Shown: positions 48,763 to 60,368 of the stretch, piece after piece
How the letters are laid out: every line of letters begins with the position of its first letter
Numbering within the stretch: position 1 is the first letter of the stretch
DNA from: an uncultured Odoribacter sp.
Lineage (GTDB): Bacteria > Bacteroidota > Bacteroidia > Bacteroidales > Marinifilaceae
Assembly (NCBI GenBank): GCA_934725835.1
Contig: CAKVCR010000001.1
Span: 1 to 64,000, forward strand
DNA: 64,000 nucleotides
Direction of reading: 5' to 3'
The notes under the pieces: generated by a model
The model's database searches: none
What the model was told of the DNA's origin: nothing
What the model saw: only the letters and a program-made list of their open reading frames with translations
Made by a program: the position numbers and the translations under genes

Positions 48763-49059
48763 ATGACTATTAAAGAAGTAGCAAAAATGTTCAATGTGAA
48801 TACAGAGAAAAGTAGAGCAATGAAAAATAAACGTAAGGCTAAAGAAATCATGGGAAAAATTCTGATGTGCCCGAAATGTAAACAGCCGATGAACTGGGTA
48901 GAGGGTACAAATATTTGTGCATGTCCTACATGTACATATACTATCGGCAAGAAAGAAAACAAAGAAACTTATAGTGTTTCTAAAACTCTTTCCGATAAGA
49001 GCCGTAAATTCCTGGAAAACAACTATTCACAGTTTGCTAAAGAAAGTACAGAGGTGTAA
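48763..49059 (+). CDS. zinc-ribbon small protein
   Basis: 98 residues. An N-terminal helix-turn-helix-like stretch (TIKEVAKMFNVNTEKSRAMK), then a zinc ribbon CPKC-x12-CACPTC. AGGAG precedes the ATG. DNA-binding regulator or small structural zinc protein; unusual within tail genes. Confidence 0.55.
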   Translation: MTIKEVAKMFNVNTEKSRAMKNKRKAKEIMGKILMCPKCKQPMNWVEGTNICACPTCTYTIGKKENKETYSVSKTLSDKSRKFLENNYSQFAKESTEV

Positions 49060-49062
49060 TTT

Positions 49063-49617
49063 ATGAGAAAATATACTGATGAATCAACATTTGAATTAAA
49101 CGGAAAACACATAGTTTTTAGATATGTGTCCTCTCCTACTCTTTCACAGAAAATGGATATTGTTGACGATATCGTTCACGGTGTTATCAATGATACCGTA
49201 GGGTATGAGCCTATTCTGTTTGATTATTTTGTAGCTGTTTCTCTTGTAAATAATCTGACTGATATTGCATTGCCAGAGTCTTTTACTGAAAGTGCGGATT
49301 TCATCGAGAAAACACGCATCGGACAGGTTATCAAAGAAACAGTTAATGTAAAAGATGTTATTGATGCTGCTGAAAGAAAAATTGATTTTGAGCGGAGCAA
49401 ACTTGTCAATACATCAAAACTGGACGAATTATTTGAGGTGTTAATTTCTATCGCCAATAAATATTCTTCCACATTAGAGAATTTAAACACTGATGATTTC
49501 ATGAATAAACTACAGAATGTAGCAGAGCTTGCAAAAATGCCACAAGATGATGTAGTTCGTGGAATTTTAGCGTATGAGAATTCTCAAAAAGAACAAGACA
49601 ATACTAAAGTCGAATAA
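49063..49617 (+). CDS. probable tail assembly chaperone
   Basis: 184 residues, helical and acidic, upstream of the tape measure gene (with the recombinase gene between). Size and content fit a tail assembly chaperone (FELNGKHIVFRYVSSPTLSQ). No frameshift extension was found; the strong terminator right after the stop argues against one. Confidence 0.55.
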   Translation: MRKYTDESTFELNGKHIVFRYVSSPTLSQKMDIVDDIVHGVINDTVGYEPILFDYFVAVSLVNNLTDIALPESFTESADFIEKTRIGQVIKETVNVKDVIDAAERKIDFERSKLVNTSKLDELFEVLISIANKYSSTLENLNTDDFMNKLQNVAELAKMPQDDVVRGILAYENSQKEQDNTKVE

Positions 49618-49648
49618 GAAGAGGGTTACTCCCCTCTTCTATTTTTTA
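49618..49648 (+). terminator. rho-independent terminator
   Basis: GAAGAGGG pairs with CCCTCTTC, followed by TATTTTTT. It separates the chaperone-like gene from the recombinase gene. Confidence 0.9.
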
Positions 49649-49674
49649 CGCTTTTAAGAAAGAGGGTTAGTAAC

Positions 49675-50709
49675 ATGGGTAGAACAACAATTTATAACAA
49701 AATTACAAACGAAGAATCTATCAAGAAAATCAATCCAAACAATAAACAGCTTTGTGAAGATTTTCTTGAATATCTTGCGTCTATTGATCGTGCCCCTTCC
49801 ACAATTAACGGGTATAGAAATGACCTTGAAATTTTCTTCTGCTGGAACTTAGAGTACAACAACAATAAATTTTTTGTTGATATCAAGAAACGTGAGCTTG
49901 CACGATTCCAGGGATATGCAATCAATGAATGGGGTTGGAGTCCGAAAAGAATTCGTAGGGTAAAATCTGCTATCAGTAGCATGTCAAATTATATTGAAAA
50001 TATTTTACAGGACGAAGACGAAGATTTTGAGAATTTCCGCTCTATCATTGGAAAGATTGAATCTCCGAAGAACGAAGCTGTTCGTGAGAAAACCATTATC
50101 CCAGATGATGATGTAGATAAATTTCTGGATAAATTGGTTAGTGAAGAACGATATCAACAGGCATGTGCTTTTGCTTTGGCTGCAATGAGCGGTGCTAGAA
50201 AATCAGAATTGTTGAGATTCAAAGTTGAATACTTCAATGAAAACAACATTGTCTATGGCGGTCTGTATAAAACTCCTAAGATTAAAACTAAGGGAGCCGG
50301 TAAGATAGGTAAACAGCTCAATAAATATGTGCTTTATGAGTTTAAGAAATACCTTGATTTATGGATGGAGCAACGCAAGAAACAAGGTATTGAGAGTGAA
50401 TGGCTTTTCGTACATAGATGCGGTGATGGTTCATATGCACAAATGAAAGTCAGTACCCTTGATAGTTGGGCGAACATCTTCTCAAATGAATTAGGTGTGG
50501 ATTTTTACTGGCACTGCATGAGGCATTATCTCAATACAAAATTATTGAAGCTGAATATCCCGGCAAATGTCGTTCAGGAATTTTTCGGATGGAGTAGTTC
50601 GGATATGGTTAATCTTTACAACGATAGTGAGGTTTCCGAAGAATTCAGTAAGTATTTCACAAAAGATGGAATTGTTGAAGGTAAGAGTTCGTCTTTAAGT
50701 GATTTATAA
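49675..50709 (+). CDS. tyrosine recombinase
   Basis: 344 residues. An N-terminal SAM-like core-binding domain (APSTINGYRNDLEIFFCWNL) and a catalytic domain with Arg175 (GARKSELL), His280 and Arg283 (HCMRH), Trp306 (FFGWSSSDM) and Tyr315 (NLYND). The residue order and nine-residue Trp-Tyr spacing match active members; Trp in the third position is also seen in Cre. Such enzymes integrate, resolve or invert DNA. It lies inside the tail module, far from any lysogeny genes seen here. Confidence 0.88.
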   Translation: MGRTTIYNKITNEESIKKINPNNKQLCEDFLEYLASIDRAPSTINGYRNDLEIFFCWNLEYNNNKFFVDIKKRELARFQGYAINEWGWSPKRIRRVKSAISSMSNYIENILQDEDEDFENFRSIIGKIESPKNEAVREKTIIPDDDVDKFLDKLVSEERYQQACAFALAAMSGARKSELLRFKVEYFNENNIVYGGLYKTPKIKTKGAGKIGKQLNKYVLYEFKKYLDLWMEQRKKQGIESEWLFVHRCGDGSYAQMKVSTLDSWANIFSNELGVDFYWHCMRHYLNTKLLKLNIPANVVQEFFGWSSSDMVNLYNDSEVSEEFSKYFTKDGIVEGKSSSLSDL

Positions 50710-50735
50710 TTAAGCAATGATAAAGGAGGACTACC

Positions 50736-51164
50736 ATGAAAAAAGCAAATAGCATGGCAGAACTTGAACAGTTGATCTTGAATGAGATGCAAAAAGCCAT
50801 GACGGTTGTACATTCAAAATCTCTCAAAGATACAGAGAACGAAGTCCAGTCTTTCTATTCGCAGGGTTCTCCTAGTATTTATAAAAGAACTGGAAAACTT
50901 GGAAAAAGTGTTAGGAACTATGGTGTTTCTAAATACGGAAAAAATGCTCATTTCTATATTTGGTTGGATAGAACTTACAGTTATGTAGTTCCAAATCCAG
51001 ACTTTATAGAAAAAGGATTTTCAAGTTATTTTTCAACCCCTATGGTATTTGATGCTGCCGAAGCTGGTACAGCGAATATCAAAGGTCGTTCTGGCTTCTG
51101 GGCAAGATCAGAACAGAAAATTCAATCTGACTTAGACAGTACATTTAGTAGTTTCTTTAGATAA
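50736..51164 (+). CDS. HK97 gp10-like / minor tail protein
   Basis: 142 residues. NEVQSFYSQGSPSIYKRTGK and YIWLDRTYSYVV resemble the gp10-type neck/tail-completion fold of Firmicutes phages. GGAGG before the ATG. Directly precedes the tape measure gene. Confidence 0.6.
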   Translation: MKKANSMAELEQLILNEMQKAMTVVHSKSLKDTENEVQSFYSQGSPSIYKRTGKLGKSVRNYGVSKYGKNAHFYIWLDRTYSYVVPNPDFIEKGFSSYFSTPMVFDAAEAGTANIKGRSGFWARSEQKIQSDLDSTFSSFFR

Positions 51165-51178
51165 GGGGAGGTGAAGTT

Positions 51179-53318
51179 ATGTCAGATTTTATTGCTCACG
51201 TTATAGCGGAGCTTGATACCGCTAAAGCACAGCAACAAATGAATGCTTTCACAAATGCAAAGCACAAAATTGATGTTGATGTAAATTTGGTGTCCAAAAA
51301 CGGAAATATAAACGGCTACTTGAATCAGATAAAATCACAATTTGGTCAGGCTGGTAATGCTGCTGGCAATAATTTCGCCAATGCGCTGAATACTACAATG
51401 GGAAAAATTACCACTGCCAATTCAGCAAATACTATTAAAAACTTGCAACGTACACTTGCCGGATTTAAGTTTGATAAGAGTCAGATTGCTACTATCACAC
51501 AGTCTTTGGACTCTATGGATTTAGCTGTCCAAAAAGTTGATACAAGAATCCGTCAAGGTGGTCAATTACAGTTACGTGTTACGGGAGTCGATGAATTAGG
51601 TCGTACCGTTACTGTACTGAAAGAATTTGATTCACAAGCCGGTAGATTGGTAAGTGTCGGAAAAGATATTCAACAATCATTTAAGCAGATGTTCACTACT
51701 GCTGATGTTTCAAAACTGAATGCTGATATTTCTACACTTGATGCCGGATTTGTGAAATTAAAAGGTGATACAAATAATTATTCATCAGAGTTGTCAAAAT
51801 TAAGATCCGATTTATCAAACATAAATAATGTAAGTGGATTAGATAGACAACAAGCTGAGTTTGAAAGAATAACTCAGGAAGTCCAACGATTAAAAGTTGC
51901 ATACAAAGAAGCAAAAGCTGAAAATGTATCTTTGGCTGCGTCACAGCAATTATTGTCTCAAAAAACTGTATTAGGTAATCAAATCGAGACATGGATGAAC
52001 CGTAATACAAAAGCTGCAAAAATATACAAAAATGAGCTGACAGAATTAACTTCACAACTTTCTAAGGTTGAGAATGGAACACAATTAAAAGCAGTTTCTC
52101 AGGCATTTACTCAGTTAAAGACTACTGCTGCTGCATCTGGTAATCTTGGAAAAAGTGTATTCACAACATTAAAAGACAACTTTACAAGTCTTAGTCCTTT
52201 ATTCGGAATGGGAGCAATGATTAACACTACCATTCGTGGATTAAAGGACATGTATTCAAATGTTGTGGATATTGATAGTGCCATGACAGAGCTTAAAAAA
52301 GTTACAGATGAAACGGATTCTGCATATTCAAGTTTCCTTTCAAATGCCTCAAAGCGTTCTGTTGAACTTGGTACTACTATTACCGACTATGTAAATTCCA
52401 CAGCGAGTTTCGCACGACTTGGATATACTATGTCCGAAGCCAAAGAGCTTGCAGAGGTAGCGAATATTTATAGTGTTGTTGGTGATGAAATTTCTAGCAT
52501 TGATGAGGCAAGTTCCAGTGTAATTTCTACATTAAAGGCATTTGGAATTCAAGCCAACGATGCTATGTCAATCGTTGATAAATTCAATGAAGTAGGTAAC
52601 AGATTCGCAATCAGTTCAGGCGGTATTGGTGAAGCCTTAACAAGATCTGCTTCTTCAATGTCTGCTGCCAATAACACATTGGATGAATCAATTGCTTTGA
52701 TTACTGCTGCAAATACAGTCGTACAAGATCCGGCAAAAGTAGGTAACGCATTTAAGACAATCTCTATGAGAATTCGTGGTGCGACCACAGAACTTGAGGA
52801 AGCTGGACTTGAAACTGACGGTATGGCTGAATCAACAGCAAAACTTCAAGCTGAAATCAAGGCACTTTCTGGTGTTGATATCATGCTTGATAAAGACACT
52901 TTTAAATCTACATATCAAATTATGGACGAGCTTTCAGAGAAATGGCAAGACCTTACCGATATCCAACAGGCATCTATCACAGAGTTGCTTGCCGGAAAAC
53001 ATCAAGGTAATGTAATGTCTTCACTTATGAACAATTTTGATATTGCCAGACAAGCACTTGAAGTTTCGATGAATTCCGAAGGTTCTGCTATGGAAGAGCA
53101 TGAAAAATGGATGGAATCTATTGAAGCTAAAGTAAACCAGCTTAAAGCTGCCTGGGAAGGACTATCAAACTCCTTCCTTGACTCTGGATTTGTCAAAGGT
53201 GCTGTTAGTGGATTGACTGGGCTTGTTCAAGTAATTGATACGCTTATAAATGAAATTGGTGCAGTTCCTACTATATTAACAGGAGTCGGAATTGCTGCAT
53301 TTGTAAAGAACCTAAGTT
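51179..53318 (+). CDS. tape measure protein, exon 1
   Basis: First 713 codons of a tape measure protein of about 2,693 residues. An N-terminal coiled coil is followed by the TP901-type core at about residues 355-660 (NVVDIDSAMTELKKVTDETD, then AISSGGIGEALTRSASSM and AWEGLSNSF). The frame runs into a stop at 53,320 right after the likely splice site, then resumes in frame at 54,376. The protein sets tail length and takes part in DNA delivery. GGGGAGG precedes the ATG. Confidence 0.85.
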
Positions 53319-53764
53319 GAGTGATAACATCACAAACTTTCCTAAATAAAGTTGGCTTAGTGTTATATCAAGTAATCATCATTATGGCGATGTACACAAG
53401 ATATAGCTATTGGGAGGTTCTATAAAATATCCCAAAGAAGTAAATACTGGAACACCTTAAAGCCAGATAAACTACAACGTAATCGGTAACGATAAACGTG
53501 AATGTTGCGAAAGCAGAAAAAATTATCTGGATGGTCTATGCTGAGAAAAAGCAGTTTTATACTGTGCTACGGACTTTTATAATAGGCAATCAGTAGGACG
53601 CACGCCCATATGTTTATGAGCATGAATCCTCAGAGACTACCCATTCTTGGAGTTATGACACGCCTTAGTTGTTATAGCTTTTAATGTATAGTGAATAATA
53701 TATTTGTAAATTTAGTATTATTCCTTGCCAGATCGCCGGGAGGCACATAATAAATTTACCATCA

Positions 53765-54274
53765 TTATTGATTGTTTGGTTTCCATTTGTGACCACAATT
53801 TCCACATATGTTCACAACTTTACCACTACCAATAAAGCCGAGCATAATGGAATATCCTCTTGTTGTAGTCGTGGTAGAGGTTGAGCCACATTTCGGACAT
53901 TTTAATGTATTTTTGTTTATTGGTTGTATACTGTTTATACGTCCATTTCCTACTCTTTTATATGATCCGTCAAATTCTTTTGGCACTGCATGAGTTTCTA
54001 ATATAATATTTAGAAGTTGTTCTGCAGCATAAATAGAGATAGTTTGGCATTGACCAAAAATCCACCCTTTTAATTTTTTCTGCTCATCAGGAGTCATATT
54101 AGGGTAATCATCAATTTTATTCAATGCTTCACGAAGATCACGGGGTACTCCGTCAATAAGGCAGAATCCATCTGGTACTTCTTCTACTGTTGGTAATGGG
54201 AAACCGCAATGTATACACTGTTTTGATTTATCAGAAATCATGTTATTACATTCCGGGCATTTAATCATAGACAT
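53765..54274 (-). CDS. double zinc-ribbon protein inside the intron, antisense
   Basis: 169 residues. N-terminal ribbon [19 protein letters not shown] and C-terminal ribbon [10 protein letters not shown] with CGNCGHKW; the middle is helical. It resembles common chromosomal zinc-ribbon proteins of Lachnospiraceae and is not a recognised homing endonuclease (no LAGLIDADG, GIY-YIG or HNH motif). The start at 54,274 follows AAGGAAGG. It is the only minus-strand gene in the right arm and has its own promoter, so it looks like an acquired 'moron' carried inside the intron. Confidence 0.8.
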   Translation of the reverse strand: MSMIKCPECNNMISDKSKQCIHCGFPLPTVEEVPDGFCLIDGVPRDLREALNKIDDYPNMTPDEQKKLKGWIFGQCQTISIYAAEQLLNIILETHAVPKEFDGSYKRVGNGRINSIQPINKNTLKCPKCGSTSTTTTTRGYSIMLGFIGSGKVVNICGNCGHKWKPNNQ

Positions 54275-54306
54275 ACAATCACCTTCCTTTATAATCATAC
54301 AATAAT

Positions 54307-54335
54307 AATGTATCACACTTATCAAGACTTTTCAA
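54307..54335 (-). promoter_or_regulatory. promoter of the intron-borne gene
   Basis: Minus-strand TTGAAA (54,330-54,335) and TACATT (54,307-54,312), 17 bases apart, reading into the zinc-ribbon gene against the tape measure transcript. Confidence 0.6.
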
Positions 54336-54375
54336 TATGTTTATAAAATAAAGCAACTACAAAATTTAGGAAATG

Positions 54376-57300
54376 TTGGAAAAGTCTTTTTAGACCTTAA
54401 ATCATACGCTTCTGCTTGCGAAGCGACAATGACAGCAATGGACTTCTCTCAAATTGGTTCATCATTGAGTCAATTTTCTGCCGAAGCTATTGCTGCTGGT
54501 GCAAGTATGGCAAGCCTTTCTGCAGAACAAACGGCTGCTGCTTTAGCTGCTGCTGGATATAGTTCAATAGAAACGGCTGCTGCAATGGCAACGGCTGGAT
54601 ATGATGCTGCAACTGTTGCTGCTGCATTGTCAACACAAGGACTTACTACTGAGCAAATCGCCGGTGCTATGTCTGCCACTCAATTTACAGCAAGTCAAAT
54701 CGCTGCTGCTTTAGCTGCTCAAGGGGTTGGAGAATCTGCAATTATCGCAGCTTTGGAAGCAACAGGCTTGAGTTCTGCGGAAGCTGCTGCTGCTGTTACC
54801 GCTGGAACAATGGCTGCTGCAAATGGTACGGCTGCTGTTGCAACGGCTGGTCTTGCTGCTTCTTTGAAAGCTGCTGCTGCCGGATTAGCAACATTCTTAC
54901 TTACTAATCCCGTAGGTTGGGCTATTCTTGCTGCTGGTGCTATTTTTGGTGTCGTAAAAGTAGTTGATGCTTTGACAGAATCTTTTGATGAAGCGTGCGA
55001 CAAAGCAAGTGAAGCAAGAAGTACATACGAAACAGCACTAAATGATGTTAAAGATGTAGAAAGCAAACAAGATTCTTTAAGATCAAAAGTTGAAGAATTG
55101 GCAACAGAACATGGTGTTACTTTTACAGATGAAGATACCATTCAGGATATTATCAATAAACTGAAAGAACTTAATCTTTCTGCTACCGATGCTCAGTCTT
55201 TATCTGCATTGGAAACAACAAACGCCCAGTTATCTTCGCAGTTAGCAATAAAACAGAAAATTGCAGAATATGACCAACAAGAAGCTGCTAAAGCTGCAAA
55301 CAATGTTCTTAATAAAAACCGAACATGGGGTACAGGTGAATATGATGTAGATATGTATTCTGGCACATCATATGAGAAAATGCAGTCTGGTACAATTGTT
55401 GATGAAACATTATCTAAGCGTGAAAGACTTACATCTGTTGAACAACAATTAACTGACTATTATAAACAGCAACAAGATCTCATTGATAGCGGACAAGACA
55501 AAACTTCTAAATGGTATCAATCTGCTACAGAATACGAAAAAGTTACCGGCAATATTAAGGATTTAGAGAAAGAACGTGACTCTCTTACTTCTGATATTAA
55601 AGATAACCTTAGTGTTATTTCCGATAACTATGATTCTCTGTTGAATGAAAATGGAGAAGCACTTCCTGGATTTGAGAAAGAAAAAGAAAAAATAGATAGT
55701 CTTTATGATTCTGTTCTTGATGCAAGCGATGCAAACCAACAGTTGTCAGAATCGGAAAGTGAAGCTGCTGACAGTGCAAAGAAAGTTTCAGATATTTATA
55801 GTCAAGCAAGTGCGTCTATAACTCAGACTGCTGATGCTGCTATGACTGCATCACAAACATTGATTTCTGGTATAAGTGCTGCCCAAGAAGCTATTGCTGG
55901 ACAGCAAAATGGAAAATCTATATCCCTTGCTGATTTTAATTCAGATGAGTTAAAAGATTATCAAGGTGCGCTTGAATATGTAAATGGTACAATGCAGTTG
56001 AACGCCGAAAAGGTAAGAGAAATTGCAAAAGCAAAAGCCGATGAACAGGTTGCCATTAACAATTCAAATAAAGCATTAGAACAAGCGAAGTATCTTGAAA
56101 ATGCAAAAGAGATAGAGCAGTTAAGAGCTTCTCTTGCGAGTGCTTCTGATTCAGAAAAAGCAAGTATTCAAGAGTCTATTGATGCTTTGCTTGCCGAAAA
56201 TAGTGCTATTGCAGATACATGTAAACAATATGATTTATTGTCAACATCTATTCAGGAAGCCGTTGGTTCATATCAGAATTGGCTCAATGCTCAAGGTGGT
56301 TCTGATTATGGAGATATGGCAAATGATGCTGTAAGTGCTATTCAGAGGATTAGAGACACTTATGATTCAAACTCTGATGTATTTGGGGATTTTGGTTCAA
56401 AAAAATTTGAAGCTGCCATTGATTTCATTGTACCAGATTCAGTTGGTGGTGACGATTTAAGTGCAATTGAATCTTACATGTCTGATTTCAAGCAGTATTT
56501 GAAATTTGATGATAATGGTGCTGTTGATGGTCTGAATATTGACAAATTCTTGGAGAATTCTGTTAATGCCGGACTTATGAAATACAGTGAAGATGATGGT
56601 TTCCAGGTTCTCGGTGGAAAGAAAATGGAGGACTTCGCAGAAGGTCTTAATATGTCTTCTGGAATGGTTCAGGCATTCTTTGATGAATTACAGTTAAAAG
56701 GTGCTGATTTCGACTGGGGCGATGAGGCTGTCAAAACTATCGGTGACTTAGCCGTTGAAGCAAATGAAGCTGCAGAATCTCTGAGACAGGTTGACGGAAA
56801 CAGTGATTTAAAAATTAAAATGGATGTTTCCGATTTGTCCACCACAGAAGAACAGATTTCTGCTTTGGATGCTACTATTGCGGAAATGGATGCTGTAAAA
56901 GCACGACCAGACGTTGATGCTTCAAGTATTGAAAATGCAAATTCTGTTATTCAATACTGTCTGACTCAGAAACAACTTCTTTCTCAGCCAGATGTTATGC
57001 GTGTTGATACTTCACAGGTCGAAGGTGAAATAAGCAATGCTATCTCACTTTTACAACAGTTCCAAACTGCTACAAACGACCTTGAAATTAAACAAAAAGT
57101 CGGTGCTGATACTACAGAGGCAGAGTCTAAAGTCAACTCTTTAGCTTCTGAAATTGAGGGTATTTCACCAGATATTAAGGCAAAATTGGACATTGATTCT
57201 ACTTCTGTAGATTCAATTAAAAGTTCTATTGCTGGATTATCTGCTGAAACAATCAATGTAAAGGCAAATGTTGATGCTTCTGCAATTGAGGGTTATAATC

Positions 57301-60300
57301 CAGATTCTAAAAAATGTGATGTAATCTATGATCCGAAAACAGATGCTTTGCCGGAATCATTTGATGCAATTAACCGTGATGTAAACTATGTGCCACATAC
57401 GGGCAGTTTGCCGGAATCTTTTACAACTCTTACACGTTATGTAAATTATGTAAAGACTGGTGCTGTTGATGTAAATGGTACAGCACATGTTTCTGGTACT
57501 GCAAAAGCCGGTGGTGACTGGGGTACTGCTCCGGGAGGTAAAACACTTGTCGGGGAGCTTGGACGAGAAATCGTTGTAGATCCGCACACTGGAAGATGGT
57601 ATACAGTTGGTGACAATGGTGCTGAGTTTAGAGACATACCTGCCGGTGCTATCGTTTTCAATCATGTACAATCAGAATCCTTGTTAGAGAATGGTTATGT
57701 TGCTGGTCGTGCTGCTGCTCTTGTTAGTGGTACAGCACTTGTTACTGGTGGTTATAAACCGTATAAACCTTCTTCTTCATCTACAAGTAAAACATCTTCA
57801 AAGAGTTCATCAAAATCTAGCAGTGGTTCTTCTGGAAGTAAATCATCTAGTAGTAGATCAAGTGGAAGTTCATCAAAATCATCAAGCTCTAGTTCAAATA
57901 GTTCTTCTGAAAAAGATTTTGAACAGACATTTGACTGGATTGAAATTGCGATAAATAGAATCAGTGAAGCTATTGACAGGGTAAAAGTAAAAGCAGAAAG
58001 TGCGTTCAAAACTCTTACCAAACGTAACAATGCTGCTGCCGAAGAAATCTCTTTAATTACTGATAAAATCAACACTCAGAACAGTGCGTATACTAGATAT
58101 ATGCAACAGGCTAATTCTGTCGGTCTTTCATCTGATTGGCAAAACAAAGTAAAGAATGGCACGATTGATATATCTACTATCACTGACGAAGATTTATCAG
58201 ATAAGATAAAGGATTTCCAGGAATTTTATGAAAAGGCGATTGAAGCTAAAGATGCTGTGGCAGATTTGCATGAAGAAATCGCCAAGTTATATGCTGACAG
58301 ATTCAGTAACATTTCCACTGATTTTGATAACCAGTTGGCTCTTGTACAACATTTGACTGATACATATAATACTGGGCTTGATACACTGGAAGCAAAAGGC
58401 TTAAAAGGAAGCAAGGTTTATTATCAAGCTCTCCAAAAAGCTGAGAAAGAAAATCAGGCAATTCTCCAAAAAGAATTAGTTGATTTAACGGAATCTTTCA
58501 ATCAGGCAATGGCTTCTGGTGAAATCGAAAAGGGTTCTGAGCAATGGTATGAGATGCAGAAAAGCATCAATGATGTCAAAGAGGCAATTGATGAATCTAA
58601 TCTCTCACTGCTTGAATATCAGAAAACAATGCGTGAGCTTGATTGGGAATATTTTGATTATATGGAAGACCGTATATCAAATATTACCGATGAAGCAGAT
58701 TTTCTCATTGACTTAATGGCAAATGGAAAGTTATTTGATGATAAAGGTCAAATGACAGATACAGGCATGGCAACTATGGGATTACATGGACAGAATTACA
58801 ATGTCGATATGGCACAAGCTGACCAATATGCCAAAGCTATCAAAGAGTTAAATGCGGAAATCGCCAAAGATCCATATAACACTGACCTCATCGAACGTAG
58901 ACAGGAACTTCTTGAATTACAGAGAAAGTCAATTCTTGCTGCCGAAGATGAGAAGCAGGCTATGATTGATTTGGTAAAGGACGGAATCGAAGCACAGCTT
59001 GATTCTCTCAAAGATTTGATAGATGCCTATACGGATTCATTGGATTCAGCCAAAGACCTCTACGATTATCAGAAAAAGGTGAAAGAACAGTCTGACGAAA
59101 TTGCTTCTTTACAGAAACAGTTGTCAGCTTATGCCGGAGATAATTCTGAGGAAACTAAAGCTACCATTCAGAAAATCCAGGTTGATTTATCTAAAGCTAT
59201 GGAAGAATTGCAGGAAACAGAATATGAGCAATATATTTCTGACCAGAAGAAATTGTTGGACGAATTATACACTGAGTATGAAACAATCCTCAATGCACGA
59301 CTGGACGATGTAGATGCACTTATTTCTGATATGATTGATACAATCAATGCAAATTCTTCTTCTATCGGTGATACAATCCAACAGGAATGTGCGAATGTTG
59401 GATATACTCTCACAGAATCCATGAATTCTATTTGGACGAATGAGGGTGGTGCTTTTGCTGTTATCTCTAAATATGGCGATCAGTTCTTAACACAGAATAC
59501 TTCTACATTGAATGCGATTCTTGGTATTAAGGCTTACACTGACGCTTTAATTGCAAAGGCAGATGCAGAGGCGAAAGCTAAAGCGGAAGCTACAAAGAAA
59601 CAGACGGAAGCAAGTAAACCAGCGAGTCAACCTTCAAAACCGTCAAATAATACTCCTTCTACACCGTCAAAACCGGCACGAACTGATAAAGACTACTATG
59701 GTGTTGCTCTTGCTATATGGAATGGTAACTATGGTTGGGGAACTGGAAATACCAGAGTTAGCCGTTTACAAGCTAAAGGTTTTGATGCCAATAGAGTTCA
59801 AAGTATCGTAAATCAGATGGGCAGAGAAGGTTATGTGCGTTCTGGTGCATGGGTTGGTAGATATCAAGGAATCCGTGACCTTTCACCATATCATTACAAT
59901 AAATATGCTGTCGGTCTGAAAAATGCTCCGAAAGCTGAAAATGCATGGGTAAACGAGCTTGGTAATGAGTCTATTATCAAGCCATCTGAAAATGCTATTG
60001 TAACTCATATTGCGAAAGGTGACAGTGTACTTACCGCCGATGCCACACGGAATATATGGGATATGGCAAGTGATCCATCTGACTTTATCAATAGGAACTT
60101 GCTTACCAATGGATTGATGTCTGGTATAGGAAACATTGGTGGAAATACATTCGGTGACATAAATATTGATATTCCTATTGAATATGTACAAGATTATAAT
60201 GATTTTGTAACTCAATTGCAAAAGGATAATAAATTTGAACGAATGATTCAAGATATGACCATTGGACGTATCAATGGTGGAAGTAAATTTGCTAAAGGTA

Positions 60301-60317
60301 AATATAGATGGACGTAA
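54376..60317 (+). CDS. tape measure protein, exon 2
   Basis: Remaining 1,980 codons. It begins with an Ala-rich region of about 15-residue repeats (GYSSIETAAAMATAGYDAAT), then membrane-like helices near VGWAILAAGAIFGVV, long coiled coils, a Gly/Ser linker of about 50 residues, and more coiled coil. Near the C-terminus a CW_7-like domain is recognisable (LAIWNGNYGWGTGN, GFDANRVQSIVNQM), a cell-wall-binding repeat known from Cpl-7 lysozyme. The open frame extends upstream of the ATG at 54,429 with no stop back to 54,376, supporting splicing rather than a separate gene. Confidence 0.85.
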
Positions 60318-60368
60318 TTATGGGGAGTGCTTTTGCACTCTCCTATTTTATTAGGGGAGAAAACTACA

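Larger units (their letters stand above)
53319..54375 (+). other. group I intron interrupting the tape measure gene
   Basis: Core elements: a P1 helix of exon CTAAGTT (53,312-53,318) with guide GGCTTAG (53,354-53,360), ending in a U-G pair; P4 with TACTG (53,445-53,449) in AAATACTGGAACACC and CA-G-TA (53,591-53,595) in AATCAGTAGGACG; and an R-like CCTCAGAGACTAC (53,628-53,640). The 3' end after G54,375 restores the reading frame. A 9-bp inverted repeat (GTAAATTTA/TAAATTTAC) sits in the 3' part. The S element is unclear (TATAGTG at 53,687 is only partial), so boundaries could shift by a few bases; 53,313/54,371 also keeps frame. An antisense gene is inserted near the 3' end. Confidence 0.75.

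Noticed and set aside
49063..49617. Programmed frameshift after the tail chaperone-like gene
   Set aside because: No slippery sequence with a continuing frame; a strong terminator follows the stop.
53395..53421. AAGATATAGC and AGGTTCT as intron S element and guide sequence
   Set aside because: AAGATATAGC lies upstream of the P element, where S cannot be. AGGTTCT does complement exon bases but would place a U-A, not U-G, pair at the splice site and sits inside its own TTGGGA/TCCCAA hairpin.
53765..54274. Intron-borne homing endonuclease
   Set aside because: The protein has only two zinc ribbons and no LAGLIDADG, GIY-YIG or HNH motif, and is antisense.
53319..54375. Group II intron
   Set aside because: No GUGYG-type 5' end and no domain V sequence was seen; P1 and P4 pairings favour group I.
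54429..60317. Second tape measure half as an independent gene starting at ATG 54,429
   Set aside because: The frame is open without a stop back to 54,376, there is no ribosome site before the ATG, and the gap has group I intron core pairings.
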